Of a DNA stretch of 8,382 nt, positions 1-6,567 are shown in pieces. The notes under the pieces are model-generated. The model worked only from the letters and a program-made list of their open reading frames with translations. It was not told the DNA's origin and made no database searches. The position numbers and the translations under genes were made by a program. This DNA is from Gallionellaceae bacterium CG11_big_fil_rev_8_21_14_0_20_60_62. GTDB lineage: Bacteria > Pseudomonadota > Gammaproteobacteria > Burkholderiales > Gallionellaceae. Within the stretch, counting starts at the first letter, position 1. Each line of letters opens with the position of its first letter. The DNA is taken from positions 1 through 8,382 of the forward strand of contig PCWU01000146.1 in assembly GCA_002787455.1 (NCBI GenBank), written 5' to 3'.

Positions 1-559
1 GGGTTCGCTGGAAGAGTTGCGGCTACTGATTAAAAAAAAGCCGGATCTACTGATTGTTGATCTGCGCATGCAGCCGATGGACGGCATCACGATGATCGAG
101 GAATTGCGCAAAGAGGGATGCAACCTGCCCGCCCTGATACTAACCATGAGCGATTCCGAATCGGATCTAAGCAAGGCCATCCGTGCCGGGGTGCGCGGTT
201 ATCTGCTCAAAGACATGGCGCCGGAAGAAGTGGTTGAAGCCATCAAGCGGGTTGCCGCCGGAGAGTTGGTAGTGGCCCCGTCGATGACCGTAAAAATGAT
301 CGAGCTGCTCAAAGGCGATTCGCCCGAACAAGAAGCAAAGAACTCCCTCAAGTTGCTAACCGAGCGCGAACGCGAGATTCTGCAACTCTTATCCCGCGGC
401 GAAAGCAATAAAGGCATCGCGCTTTCACTGCATATCAGCTATGACACGGTCAAACAACACGTCAGACATATTCTAAATAAACTCAACCTGTCTTCCCGCG
501 TCAAGGCGGCTGTGCTGTTTGCAAAAGAACACGGCGACGACAACTATCCTCCAAAATAA
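1..559 (+). CDS. NarL/LuxR-family response regulator, 5'-truncated by the window edge
   Basis: This is the C-terminal part of a two-component response regulator, a cytoplasmic DNA-binding transcription factor activated by phosphorylation. The frame is open from base 2 (GSLEELRLL...), so the TTG at 17 is not the true start; about 35-40 residues of the receiver domain, including the acidic pair, lie upstream. The receiver keeps the phospho-acceptor Asp in IVDLRM (codon 59-61), the switch Thr in LILTMSD (143-145) and the conserved Lys in GYLLKD (209-211). Their spacing (28 and 50 residues after the Asp) matches NarL. A LuxR-type helix-turn-helix follows, from LTEREREILQLLSRGESNK to DTVKQHVRHILNKLNL. 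The stop is TAA at 557-559. The partner kinase is not in view. The gene lies 122 bases upstream of sqr on the same strand, so control of sqr is possible but only inferred from position. By eye it is more AT-rich than the genes further right. Confidence 0.9.
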   Translation, partial: GSLEELRLLIKKKPDLLIVDLRMQPMDGITMIEELRKEGCNLPALILTMSDSESDLSKAIRAGVRGYLLKDMAPEEVVEAIKRVAAGELVVAPSMTVKMIELLKGDSPEQEAKNSLKLLTEREREILQLLSRGESNKGIALSLHISYDTVKQHVRHILNKLNLSSRVKAAVLFAKEHGDDNYPPK

Positions 560-573
560 CCCGCACGGGTTAT
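556..573 (+). repeat. Perfect inverted repeat over the regulator stop codon
   Basis: ATAACCCG at 556-563 and CGGGTTAT at 566-573 are exact reverse complements separated by CA. They form an 8-bp stem that includes the TAA stop codon of the response regulator. No T-run follows, so it is not a classical intrinsic terminator. It could protect the 3' end of the regulator mRNA, act as a weak pause site, or be a protein-binding palindrome. Its right arm also pairs with a segment at 641-653. Confidence 0.6.
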
Positions 574-681
574 CCGATTCAACCAATGTGGTTATAGACA
601 GCATGGCGGAAGATTGCGCCTAATGCTCCCGGTACGAGGTTCGGACAACCCGTCAATATTTATGTGAAAAAAAGGGAAATT
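560..681 (+). promoter_or_regulatory. Structured leader upstream of sqr
   Basis: This 122-base gap between the regulator and sqr contains no convincing gene. Visible structures are the hairpin at 556-573, a small hairpin with arms AACCA (581-585) and TGGTT (589-593), and a long-range inverted repeat with arms at 565-577 and 641-653 that match at 12 of 13 positions. The long-range pairing and the first hairpin use the same bases and exclude each other. I see no strong sigma-70 promoter; TATAGA at 593-598 is a weak -10 candidate with a poor -35 match (TTATCC, 570-575). A regulatory role is inference. Confidence 0.4.
673..677 (+). promoter_or_regulatory. Ribosome binding site of sqr
   Basis: AGGGA lies four bases upstream of the ATG at 682. 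It decides the start: the in-frame GTG at 664 lies upstream of this site and has no comparable motif in front of it. Confidence 0.7.
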
Positions 682-1953
682 ATGGCGCACGTGGTGATTA
701 TGGGAGCCGGTGTCGGCGGCATGCCGGCCGCTTATGAAATGCGGGAAAAATTGGACAAGCAACACAAAGTGACGATTGTTTCCGACCGCGAAACTTTCCA
801 GTTCACGCCTTCCAATCCATGGGCTGCGGTCAAATGGCGCGAGCGCAAACACGTCGAATTTCCGATGCGCAGCTATCTCGAGCGCAAGGGGATTCATTTT
901 AATTCAAGCGGGGTCAAACGCGTCCATCCCGAGCAGAACCGGCTTGAATTGGGCGATGGTGCGCGCCTTGATTACGATTATCTGGTAATTGCCACCGGTC
1001 CAAAACTGGCCTTTGATGAAGTCGAAGGGTTGGGGCCGCACGGCGGCTTCACCCATTCGGTATGCACCCTCGATCATGCAATGAAGTCGCATGACGAATG
1101 GGAACATTTTTGCCGGAACCCCGGACCTATCGTGGTTGGCGCGGTACAAGGCGCCTCCTGTTTTGGCCCGGCCTACGAATATGCCTTCATCATGGAAACC
1201 GATTTGCGCAGACGCAAGATCCGCGACAAGGTGCCGATGACCTTTGTGACTTCGGAGCCTTATATCGGCCATCTGGGACTGGGCGGCGTGGGCGATTCAA
1301 AGGGTATTCTGGAGTCGGCTATGCGCGACAAACATATCAAGTGGATCTGCAATGCGAAGGTGACCAAGGTCGAGGACGGCAAGATGCACGTTACCGAATA
1401 CGACGAGCTTGGCCAGGAAAAGAAAAAACACGAGTTGCCGTTCAACTACAGCATGATGCTGCCCTCCTTCAAGGGAATTGATGCGGTATTCGGCATCGAA
1501 GGGCTGGTTCAGGCGCGCGGCTTCGTCACGGTTGACAAGCATCAGCGCAACCAAAAATACAAGAATATTTTTGCCATCGGCGTATGTGTCGCGATCCCCC
1601 CGGTCGAGGCCACCCCGGTACCGGTCGGCACCCCCAAGACCGGTTACATGATCGAATCGATGGTGACCGCCACCGTGCACAACATTCACGCCGACCTCAC
1701 CGGCCAGACCGCCAATCAGGAAGCCACCTGGAATGCAGTTTGCCTGGCTGATTTCGGCGAAAGCGGTGTGGCGTTTGTGGCGATTCCACAAATCCCGCCG
1801 CGCAATGTCAACTGGTTCTCCGAGGGGAAATGGGTTCATCTGGCCAAGGTGGCATTCGAGAAATATTTCATTCGGAAGATGAAAAAAGGGGGCTCCGAGC
1901 CATTTTATGAGGGCAGCATCATGAAGATGCTGGGAATTGAAAAGCTCAAATAG
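682..1953 (+). CDS. sqr: Sulfide:quinone oxidoreductase
   Basis: This FAD-dependent enzyme oxidises sulfide to zero-valent sulfur or polysulfide and passes the electrons to the membrane quinone pool; it is a peripheral membrane protein. The 423-residue product begins MAHVVIMGAGVGGMPAAYEM, with the Rossmann FAD motif at the extreme N-terminus. A second FAD-associated segment is YDYLVIATGPKL (about 98-109). The three cysteines of catalytic SQRs are present: Cys128 (HSVCTLDHA), Cys160 (GASCFGPAYEY) and Cys354 (TWNAVCLADFG). From memory these match Cys128, Cys160 and Cys356 of the A. ferrooxidans enzyme. Other family hallmarks are TSEPYIGHLG, GVGDSKGIL and PVGTPKTGYMIESMV, plus a basic, amphipathic C-terminus (HLAKVAFEKYFIRKMKK) likely to contact the membrane. 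The related flavocytochrome c sulfide dehydrogenase is less likely because there is no signal peptide. ATG 682 is preferred over GTG 664 because of its ribosome binding site and the family start. Confidence 0.95.
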   Translation: MAHVVIMGAGVGGMPAAYEMREKLDKQHKVTIVSDRETFQFTPSNPWAAVKWRERKHVEFPMRSYLERKGIHFNSSGVKRVHPEQNRLELGDGARLDYDYLVIATGPKLAFDEVEGLGPHGGFTHSVCTLDHAMKSHDEWEHFCRNPGPIVVGAVQGASCFGPAYEYAFIMETDLRRRKIRDKVPMTFVTSEPYIGHLGLGGVGDSKGILESAMRDKHIKWICNAKVTKVEDGKMHVTEYDELGQEKKKHELPFNYSMMLPSFKGIDAVFGIEGLVQARGFVTVDKHQRNQKYKNIFAIGVCVAIPPVEATPVPVGTPKTGYMIESMVTATVHNIHADLTGQTANQEATWNAVCLADFGESGVAFVAIPQIPPRNVNWFSEGKWVHLAKVAFEKYFIRKMKKGGSEPFYEGSIMKMLGIEKLK

Positions 1954-1972
1954 GTCTGTCGCGCCGCCCGCC

Positions 1973-2002
1973 AAAAAAACCCCGCTTTGACGGGGTTTTT
2001 TT
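1973..2002. terminator. Bidirectional intrinsic terminator between sqr and ispG
   Basis: Seven A (1973-1979), CCCCG (1980-1984), a six-base loop, CGGGG (1991-1995) and seven T (1996-2002) form a GC stem flanked by an A-run and a T-run. Either strand therefore gives a hairpin followed by U residues. It lies 19 bases after the sqr stop and 31 bases after the ispG stop, and serves both convergent transcripts. Confidence 0.93.
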
Positions 2003-2033
2003 GCAATACAGAGAATTCATCCGGCGATGAATT

Positions 2034-3272
2034 TCAGCCGGGACTTTCTTTCGGCGCGTATTTATCGGCCACATAAGCATCCACGATCTGCTGGAATTCG
2101 CGCGCAATATGCTCGCCGCGCAGAGTCACCGTTTTTTCTCCATCCACATACACAGGGGCCGCAGGCGACTCGCCGGTACCCGGCAAGCTGATACCGATAT
2201 TTGCCAGTTTGCTTTCTCCCGGGCCGTTGACGATGCAGCCCATCACCGCCACGGTCATATTCTCCACGCCGTCATATTGAGCCCGCCACAGCGGCATTTG
2301 TGCGCGCAGGTAGGTCTGAATGTCCTGCGCCAATTCCTGGAATACCGTGCTGGTGGTGCGGCCGCAGCCGGGACAGGCGGTCACCATCGGGGCGAAAGCG
2401 CGCAGCCCCATGGTCTGCAAAATCTCCTGCGCCACCAAAACTTCTTCCGTTCGCGCCCCCCCGGGGGCGGGGGTGAGAGAGACGCGAATGGTGTCGCCGA
2501 TTCCCTGTTGCAACAGCACTGCAAGCGCGGCGGCGGAAGCCACGATTCCTTTCGATCCCATGCCCGCCTCGGTCAATCCAAGATGCAGGGCGTAGTCGCA
2601 GCGTTGCGCGAGCTCGCCATACACCGCGATCAGATCCTGCACATCGCTCACCTTGCAGGAAAGTACGATGCGGTCATGCGGCAGGCCTAATTCCTCGGCA
2701 CGCTGGGCCGAATTCAGCGCGGATACAATCAGCGCTTCGCGGGTGATCGCCCCGGCATCGCGGGGCTGCTCCAGCCGCGCATTCTGGTCCATCATGCGCA
2801 CGATCAGTTCCTGGTCCAGACTGCCCCAGTTGACCCCGATGCGCACCGGCTTGCCGTACTCGACTGCCGCGCCAATCATCATCGCAAACTGATCCTCGCC
2901 CTTGCGATTTTTGCCCACATTCCCCGGATTGATCCGGTACTTTGCCAGGGCCTGCGCGCACTCCGGATAATCGGTGAGCAGGCGGTGGCCGTTGTAATGG
3001 AAATCCCCGATCAGCGGCACTTTGCATCCCAGCGCATCCAGACGACGCCGGATATGCGGCACTGCCGCTGCCGCGGCCGAAGTATTCACCGTGATGCGCA
3101 CCAGTTCCGAGCCGGCTTGTGCCAGTTCGAGCACTTGTTGGGTGGTGCTGGTGATATCCTCGGTATCGGTGTTGGTCATCGATTGCACGACAACCGGCGC
3201 GTTGCTGCCGATCAGAATATGGTCAACCTGTACCTGTTGCGTGGCGCGGCGCGCGGGATGCGGGAAACTCAT
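2034..3272 (-). CDS. ispG: 4-hydroxy-3-methylbut-2-en-1-yl diphosphate synthase (flavodoxin)
   Basis: IspG (GcpE) reduces 2-C-methyl-erythritol 2,4-cyclodiphosphate to HMBPP in the non-mevalonate isoprenoid pathway, using a [4Fe-4S] cluster in the cytoplasm. The product is 412 residues from ATG 3272, longer than the roughly 370 of E. coli but in line with betaproteobacterial forms as I recall them. The N-terminal TIM-barrel part carries VQSMTNTDTEDITST near the start and INPGNVG around residue 115. The cluster ligands are in the C-terminal domain: Cys300 and Cys303 (ACPGCGRTT), Cys346 and Glu353 (MGCIVNGPGESK). This is the last gene of the ndk operon. The rodZ stop lies two bases before this ATG. 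A GTG six bases further upstream would overlap rodZ by four bases (GTGA), but GGAG at 3281-3278 is correctly spaced only for the ATG. The hisS gene often found next in Betaproteobacteria is absent here. Confidence 0.97.
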   Translation of the reverse strand: MSFPHPARRATQQVQVDHILIGSNAPVVVQSMTNTDTEDITSTTQQVLELAQAGSELVRITVNTSAAAAAVPHIRRRLDALGCKVPLIGDFHYNGHRLLTDYPECAQALAKYRINPGNVGKNRKGEDQFAMMIGAAVEYGKPVRIGVNWGSLDQELIVRMMDQNARLEQPRDAGAITREALIVSALNSAQRAEELGLPHDRIVLSCKVSDVQDLIAVYGELAQRCDYALHLGLTEAGMGSKGIVASAAALAVLLQQGIGDTIRVSLTPAPGGARTEEVLVAQEILQTMGLRAFAPMVTACPGCGRTTSTVFQELAQDIQTYLRAQMPLWRAQYDGVENMTVAVMGCIVNGPGESKLANIGISLPGTGESPAAPVYVDGEKTVTLRGEHIAREFQQIVDAYVADKYAPKESPG

Positions 3273-3274
3273 GC

Positions 3275-4162
3275 TCACTCCAATACTAGGCGGGCAACGC
3301 TGTCCGGCTTGAATCCGGACAGGTCAACCTCGCTCCCTTTGTAATACAGGCGCACAGCCCCAGCCCGGCCGAGGACAACCTGGTAAGGCTCGCGCCCGGA
3401 GCCGCCAATCCATTTCTCCCCGCCGGCATCGGTGATGCGCGAGATCAGTACTTCACCGTTGACATCCTTGATCTCCACCCAAGCCTGGTCGGTGTACACA
3501 ATGTGAATCGGGCGTTTCATCAATTGTTCCAATGAAATGGAGGGTTTGGCTGTGGCTAAAATACCCTCCTGCGCAGCGGGGACCGCCGCCTTTGGGCTGG
3601 CGGCAGGGTTTTTCGGAAGGGCTGCCGGCGCCACCTCGCCAGCACTGCTGTCGATATCCCCCGCCACCGCCGAAGCCGCCTCCACAGCGGGTATCTCGGC
3701 GCTTGGCATCGGCACAGAAGTAATCGGAAAATCTGGAATATTCGGTTTATTCAACAAAAACAGCACCAATCCGAGGATCACAACCAATGCCCCCAGCAGC
3801 AGAAAACGATTCTTGCGCGCTGCGTCTCCGGCCGTGGGTAAGGGCTCTCCGCCGCCCTGCACATCGGTTACCTTAAAGTGGTGTTCGGTGTGGGTTTCTG
3901 TCTCGTTCAACAAAACATCCGGGTCAAGATTGACCATCCGCGCATAGCCGCGAATGAAACCGCGCAAAAAAGTGCCCTGCGGCAGATTGGCGGCATCATC
4001 GCTTTCCAGCGCTTCGACTTGGCGCGCACTGAATTTGACCCGGCCGGCAATTTCCTGCGCGCTCAAACCCATCGCTTCCCGCGCGGCGCGCAGGGTGGCA
4101 CCCACGCTCAAGCGTGAGGGTGCGGCATCATCGGACATTGGTTCGGTTTGGCTCTCGCTCAT
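3275..4162 (-). CDS. rodZ: RodZ-like cytoskeletal/cell-shape protein (HTH, one membrane span, DUF4115)
   Basis: RodZ links the MreB cytoskeleton to the cell-wall elongation machinery at the inner membrane and is needed for rod shape. The 295-residue protein shows the full family layout. A Cro/CI-type helix-turn-helix domain occupies about 19-85 (VGATLRAAREAMGLSAQEIA, then QVEALESDD and LRGFIRGYARMV). One membrane span lies at about 120-137 (LLLGALVVILGLVLFLL). A Pro/Ala-rich periplasmic linker runs from about 138 to 210. The C-terminal DUF4115 beta domain covers about 218-292 (DQAWVEIKDVNGEVL, then PYQVVLGRAGAVRLYYKG). Its ATG overlaps the pilW stop in ATGA, suggesting translational coupling. 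Met9 is an alternative start with less support. In this family the HTH is a protein-protein module in the MreB contact rather than a proven DNA binder. The linker is low in complexity and probably poorly conserved. Confidence 0.9.
   Translation of the reverse strand: MSESQTEPMSDDAAPSRLSVGATLRAAREAMGLSAQEIAGRVKFSARQVEALESDDAANLPQGTFLRGFIRGYARMVNLDPDVLLNETETHTEHHFKVTDVQGGGEPLPTAGDAARKNRFLLLGALVVILGLVLFLLNKPNIPDFPITSVPMPSAEIPAVEAASAVAGDIDSSAGEVAPAALPKNPAASPKAAVPAAQEGILATAKPSISLEQLMKRPIHIVYTDQAWVEIKDVNGEVLISRITDAGGEKWIGGSGREPYQVVLGRAGAVRLYYKGSEVDLSGFKPDSVARLVLE
3278..3281 (-). promoter_or_regulatory. Ribosome binding site of ispG
   Basis: GGAG on the minus strand sits five bases before ATG 3272 and lies inside the last codons of rodZ. 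It runs into the alternative GTG (3278-3276), so it cannot serve that codon. It therefore favours the ATG, although coupled re-initiation at the GTG is not excluded. Confidence 0.65.
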
Positions 4163-4914
4163 CGGTCATTACTCTGCAAAAGTTGGGCTTGGGGAGAATC
4201 GGGAAATCGTTTGCGCAACTGCAAGGCAAAGCTGGCAGCAGAATTGCGATCCCCCACGAGTCGCTCGATACGCACCGCCAGCCACAACTGTTCGGCATCA
4301 AGCTCGCGCCCGGTTTTCAGCAGACGCAACAACCACGATTTTGCCAGCGCGGCATTGCCGTTGCTGTGCGCGACTTCCGCCATTCCGTGCAGTGCCTCCG
4401 GCATTTCGGGATGAAGGATTAGCGCGCGCTGCAAATTCGCTTCCGCCGTTTTTTGATCCCCCGCCTTATGCGCACAAATCCCCGCATTGGCGTAAGCCAG
4501 ATCGGGCGTGCTGTATAGCGGGTCATTCAGGGCCGCCGTGAACTGCGGCAAAGAATCCCCGGGACGGCCGCGCTGGCACAGGAACCAGCCGTAGTTGTTA
4601 TGTGCGCCGGCATTCCGCGGTTCAAGCTTGAGACTGCGCAGAAAATCGGCTTCCGCCTGTTTGTCTTCGCGCAGCGTCATGCGTACCAGACCGCGCATGT
4701 TGTAAGCGGGAGCATAGGAATCGTCAGCCTGCAGGGCGATGCCCAATTCCTGCAAGGCGACCGAATACTGGCCGCGCTCAAAATAGGAGGCGGCCAGTTC
4801 GGTGTGGATTTGCGCAATGCTGCGCGCGCGCTCGTCCGATATACCGGAACTGGCACAGCCGGCAAGCAGTGCGAGCAATACAATGATCGAATATTTGATT
4901 CCCGGGTTTGTCAC
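4159..4914 (-). CDS. pilW: Type IV pilus biogenesis/stability lipoprotein PilW (PilF)
   Basis: PilW/PilF is an outer-membrane lipoprotein with TPR repeats that helps assemble the PilQ secretin for type IV pili. The 251-residue product starts with a short lipoprotein signal (KYSIIVLLALLAGC) whose lipobox Cys is residue 20. Ala follows at +2, so no inner-membrane retention signal is seen. Tetratricopeptide repeats occupy about 34-205, for example AASYFERGQYSVALQELGIA, AYNMRGLVRMTLREDKQAEA, AHNNYGWFLCQRGRPGDSL and AYANAGICAHKAGDQKTAEA; NNYGWFLC is typical of the PilF/PilW family. The start is a GTG overlapping the rlmN stop by four bases (GTGA), with a strong GGAGG four bases upstream. The place between rlmN and rodZ/ispG is the usual one in Beta- and Gammaproteobacteria. 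No other pilus gene is in view, so the assignment rests on family features and gene order. Confidence 0.92.
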   Translation of the reverse strand: MTNPGIKYSIIVLLALLAGCASSGISDERARSIAQIHTELAASYFERGQYSVALQELGIALQADDSYAPAYNMRGLVRMTLREDKQAEADFLRSLKLEPRNAGAHNNYGWFLCQRGRPGDSLPQFTAALNDPLYSTPDLAYANAGICAHKAGDQKTAEANLQRALILHPEMPEALHGMAEVAHSNGNAALAKSWLLRLLKTGRELDAEQLWLAVRIERLVGDRNSAASFALQLRKRFPDSPQAQLLQSNDR

Positions 4915-6086
4915 TGCACCTCCACCAATCTGATCGTTCGTTTAGTCTTGTCCTGCACCTGCCCCGCCAGTTGTCCGCAGGCCGCGGCAATATCGTCACC
5001 GCGCACCTTGCGGATGGTGGTCACGATGTTTGCCTGCATCAGGGTGTCGCGAAAACGCTTTACCGTCTCCATGTCCGAACGCTGATATGGCGCCTGCGGG
5101 AAGGGATTAAACGGAATCAGGTTGAACTTGCACGGCACGTCATGCACCAGATTGACCAACTCGCGGGCATGCTGGAGGCCGTCGTTCACCCCGGCCAGCA
5201 TCACATACTCAAAGGTGACAAAATCGCGCGGCGCTTTTTCCAGATAGCGCAGACAGGCTGCCATCAGTTCTTTCAACGGGTATTTCTGGTTGATCGGCAC
5301 CAGCACATTGCGCAGCGCATCGTTCGGCGCATGCAGCGAGATCGCCAGCGCCACCGGACACTCGTCGCGCAGCCGGTCCATCGCCGGCACCACGCCCGAG
5401 GTCGACACCGTCACGCGGCGGCGCGACAGACCATAGCAATGATCGTCCAGCATCAGGCGCAAAGCGCTCACCGTGCTGTCGAAATTCAGCAGCGGCTCAC
5501 CCATGCCCATCATCACCACGTTGGTGACCGGCCAGTTGCCGTGGCGGCCATGACTCGGTGCGGCGGAGTCGTCCGGTGCGGGAAGGACCGCCTGCGCCTC
5601 CTCCCGCAAACGGCCGCTAAGCGGTAACGTGTCGGAGTCGCGGTTCTTTCCCAGCTCGTGATTGGCCCACCACACCTGGCCGATGATCTCGGCGGTGGAG
5701 AGGTTGCGGTTGAAGCCCTGCTTGCCGGTGGAACAGAACGCGCAATCCAGCGCGCAGCCCGCCTGTGTCGAAACGCACAGCGTGCCCCTGCCCTCTTCCG
5801 GGATGAACACGGTCTCCACCGCATTGCCGGTGCCTACATCCAGCAGCCATTTGCGCGTCCCGTCGGAGGCGGTCTCTTCGCCCATCACTTTGGGCGTCCG
5901 GATACAGGCGAGTTGCTTCAGTTTGTCGCGCAGAGTGATCGCCAAATCGCTCATCGCGTCGAAATCCGACTCCCCGTTCTTGTATATCCAGCGCAGCACC
6001 TGCCTGGCGCGGAACGGCTTTTCACCGTGTTCCGCAAACCAGGCGGTCATCGCGGCCGGTTCAAGATCGAGGAGGTTTTGCTTCAT
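4911..6086 (-). CDS. rlmN: 23S rRNA (adenine-2503-C2) / tRNA (adenine-37-C2) methyltransferase
   Basis: RlmN is a radical-SAM enzyme that methylates C2 of A2503 in 23S rRNA and A37 of some tRNAs, affecting decoding accuracy. The 391-residue protein has the radical-SAM cluster motif C-x3-C-x2-C at Cys111, Cys115 and Cys118 (AGCALDCAFCSTG). It also has the resolving Cys104 (GTLCVSTQ) and the methyl-carrying Cys370 near the C-terminus (RGDDIAAACGQLAG). VVMMGMGEPLLNFD (about 190-203) and ISLHAPNDALRN (about 249-260) are further hallmarks. Compared with E. coli RlmN, as I recall it, about 30 extra residues lie between GQVWW (about 140) and PVTNVVMMG (about 186). The insert is Pro/Ala/Arg-rich and probably an exposed loop; all catalytic residues are kept. 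The gene starts 10 bases after ndk, with a weak AGGCGA overlapping the ndk stop. Confidence 0.96.
   Translation of the reverse strand: MKQNLLDLEPAAMTAWFAEHGEKPFRARQVLRWIYKNGESDFDAMSDLAITLRDKLKQLACIRTPKVMGEETASDGTRKWLLDVGTGNAVETVFIPEEGRGTLCVSTQAGCALDCAFCSTGKQGFNRNLSTAEIIGQVWWANHELGKNRDSDTLPLSGRLREEAQAVLPAPDDSAAPSHGRHGNWPVTNVVMMGMGEPLLNFDSTVSALRLMLDDHCYGLSRRRVTVSTSGVVPAMDRLRDECPVALAISLHAPNDALRNVLVPINQKYPLKELMAACLRYLEKAPRDFVTFEYVMLAGVNDGLQHARELVNLVHDVPCKFNLIPFNPFPQAPYQRSDMETVKRFRDTLMQANIVTTIRKVRGDDIAAACGQLAGQVQDKTKRTIRLVEVQ
4919..4923 (-). promoter_or_regulatory. Ribosome binding site of pilW
   Basis: GGAGG lies four bases before the GTG start at 4914, inside the last codons of rlmN. It supports this unusual start codon even though the gene overlaps its neighbour. 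Confidence 0.7.
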
Positions 6087-6096
6087 CTGCTATCGC

Positions 6097-6522
6097 CTAG
6101 CGAGAGTAGACGTTCAGTGCCGGGAAGAAGTAAGCGATCTCCACCGCTGCGGTTTCAACCGCGTCGGAACCGTGCACCGCATTCGCGTCGATGCTGTCGG
6201 CGAAATCGGCGCGGATGGTGCCTTTATCGGCCTTCTTCGGATCGGTTGCGCCCATCAGGTCACGGTTCTTCAGAATTGCGCCTTCGCCTTCCAGCACCTG
6301 GATCATCACCGGGCCGGAAATCATGAAACTGACCAGATCGTTGAAGAAAGGACGTGCCTTGTGCACGGCGTAAAAGCCTTCGGCTTCAGCACGCGACAGC
6401 TGCACCATGCGGGCTGCAATAACCTTGAGGCCGTTGGTCTCGAAACGGGAATAAATCTTGCCGATAACGTTCTTCGCCACCGCGTCGGGTTTGATAATTG
6501 AAAGGGTGCGTTCAACAGCCAT
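6097..6522 (-). CDS. ndk: Nucleoside diphosphate kinase
   Basis: Ndk transfers the terminal phosphate of ATP to other (deoxy)nucleoside diphosphates through a phospho-histidine intermediate and balances cytoplasmic NTP pools. The product is 141 residues, the usual bacterial length. It starts MAVERTLSIIKPDAVAKNVI and carries the active-site His117 in NAVHGSD. Lys11, Tyr51, Arg104 and Asn114, which bind nucleotide and phosphate, are all in their expected positions. ATG 6522 is chosen because GGAGAG ends four bases upstream; an in-frame TTG at 6534 would sit on the ribosome binding site itself. This is the first gene of the tight five-gene operon, with a promoter about 50 bases upstream. Confidence 0.98.
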   Translation of the reverse strand: MAVERTLSIIKPDAVAKNVIGKIYSRFETNGLKVIAARMVQLSRAEAEGFYAVHKARPFFNDLVSFMISGPVMIQVLEGEGAILKNRDLMGATDPKKADKGTIRADFADSIDANAVHGSDAVETAAVEIAYFFPALNVYSR

Positions 6523-6546
6523 GCTTCTCTCCAAAATGAGATTAAA

Positions 6547-6560
6547 TCAGAAAATTCTGA
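6547..6560. repeat. Palindrome at the predicted start of the ndk transcript
   Basis: TCAGAA (6547-6552), AA, and TTCTGA (6555-6560) form a perfect 6-2-6 inverted repeat. It begins about where transcription from the ndk promoter is expected to start (near 6561) and ends 24 bases before the ndk ATG. It could be an operator or a short 5' hairpin that stabilises the mRNA. The function is unknown. Confidence 0.45.
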
Positions 6561-6567
6561 GGCCGCG

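Noticed and set aside
593..598. TATAGA as a -10 element for sqr
   Set aside because: The matching -35 (TTATCC) is poor and the start would leave a long leader; it is too weak to list as a promoter.
603..623. Six-codon reading frame ATG...TAA (MAEDCA) in the sqr leader, a possible leader peptide with one Cys
   Set aside because: There is no ribosome binding site in front of it and it is so short that chance is the simpler explanation.
1297..1974. 225-codon open frame on the minus strand opposite sqr
   Set aside because: It lies wholly antisense to a well-supported gene, resembles no family I recognise, and follows from the codon bias of sqr.
2456..2473. Run of seven C, five G, C, five G in ispG, looking like a phase-variable tract or strong hairpin
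   Set aside because: It encodes the conserved TPAPGGARTEE segment, the runs are short, and switching off an essential enzyme makes no sense; it is most likely codon choice.
4908..5627. 239-codon His/Arg/Gln-rich open frame on the plus strand opposite rlmN
   Set aside because: The composition is that of an antisense shadow of a GC-rich gene, and rlmN on the other strand has all family motifs.
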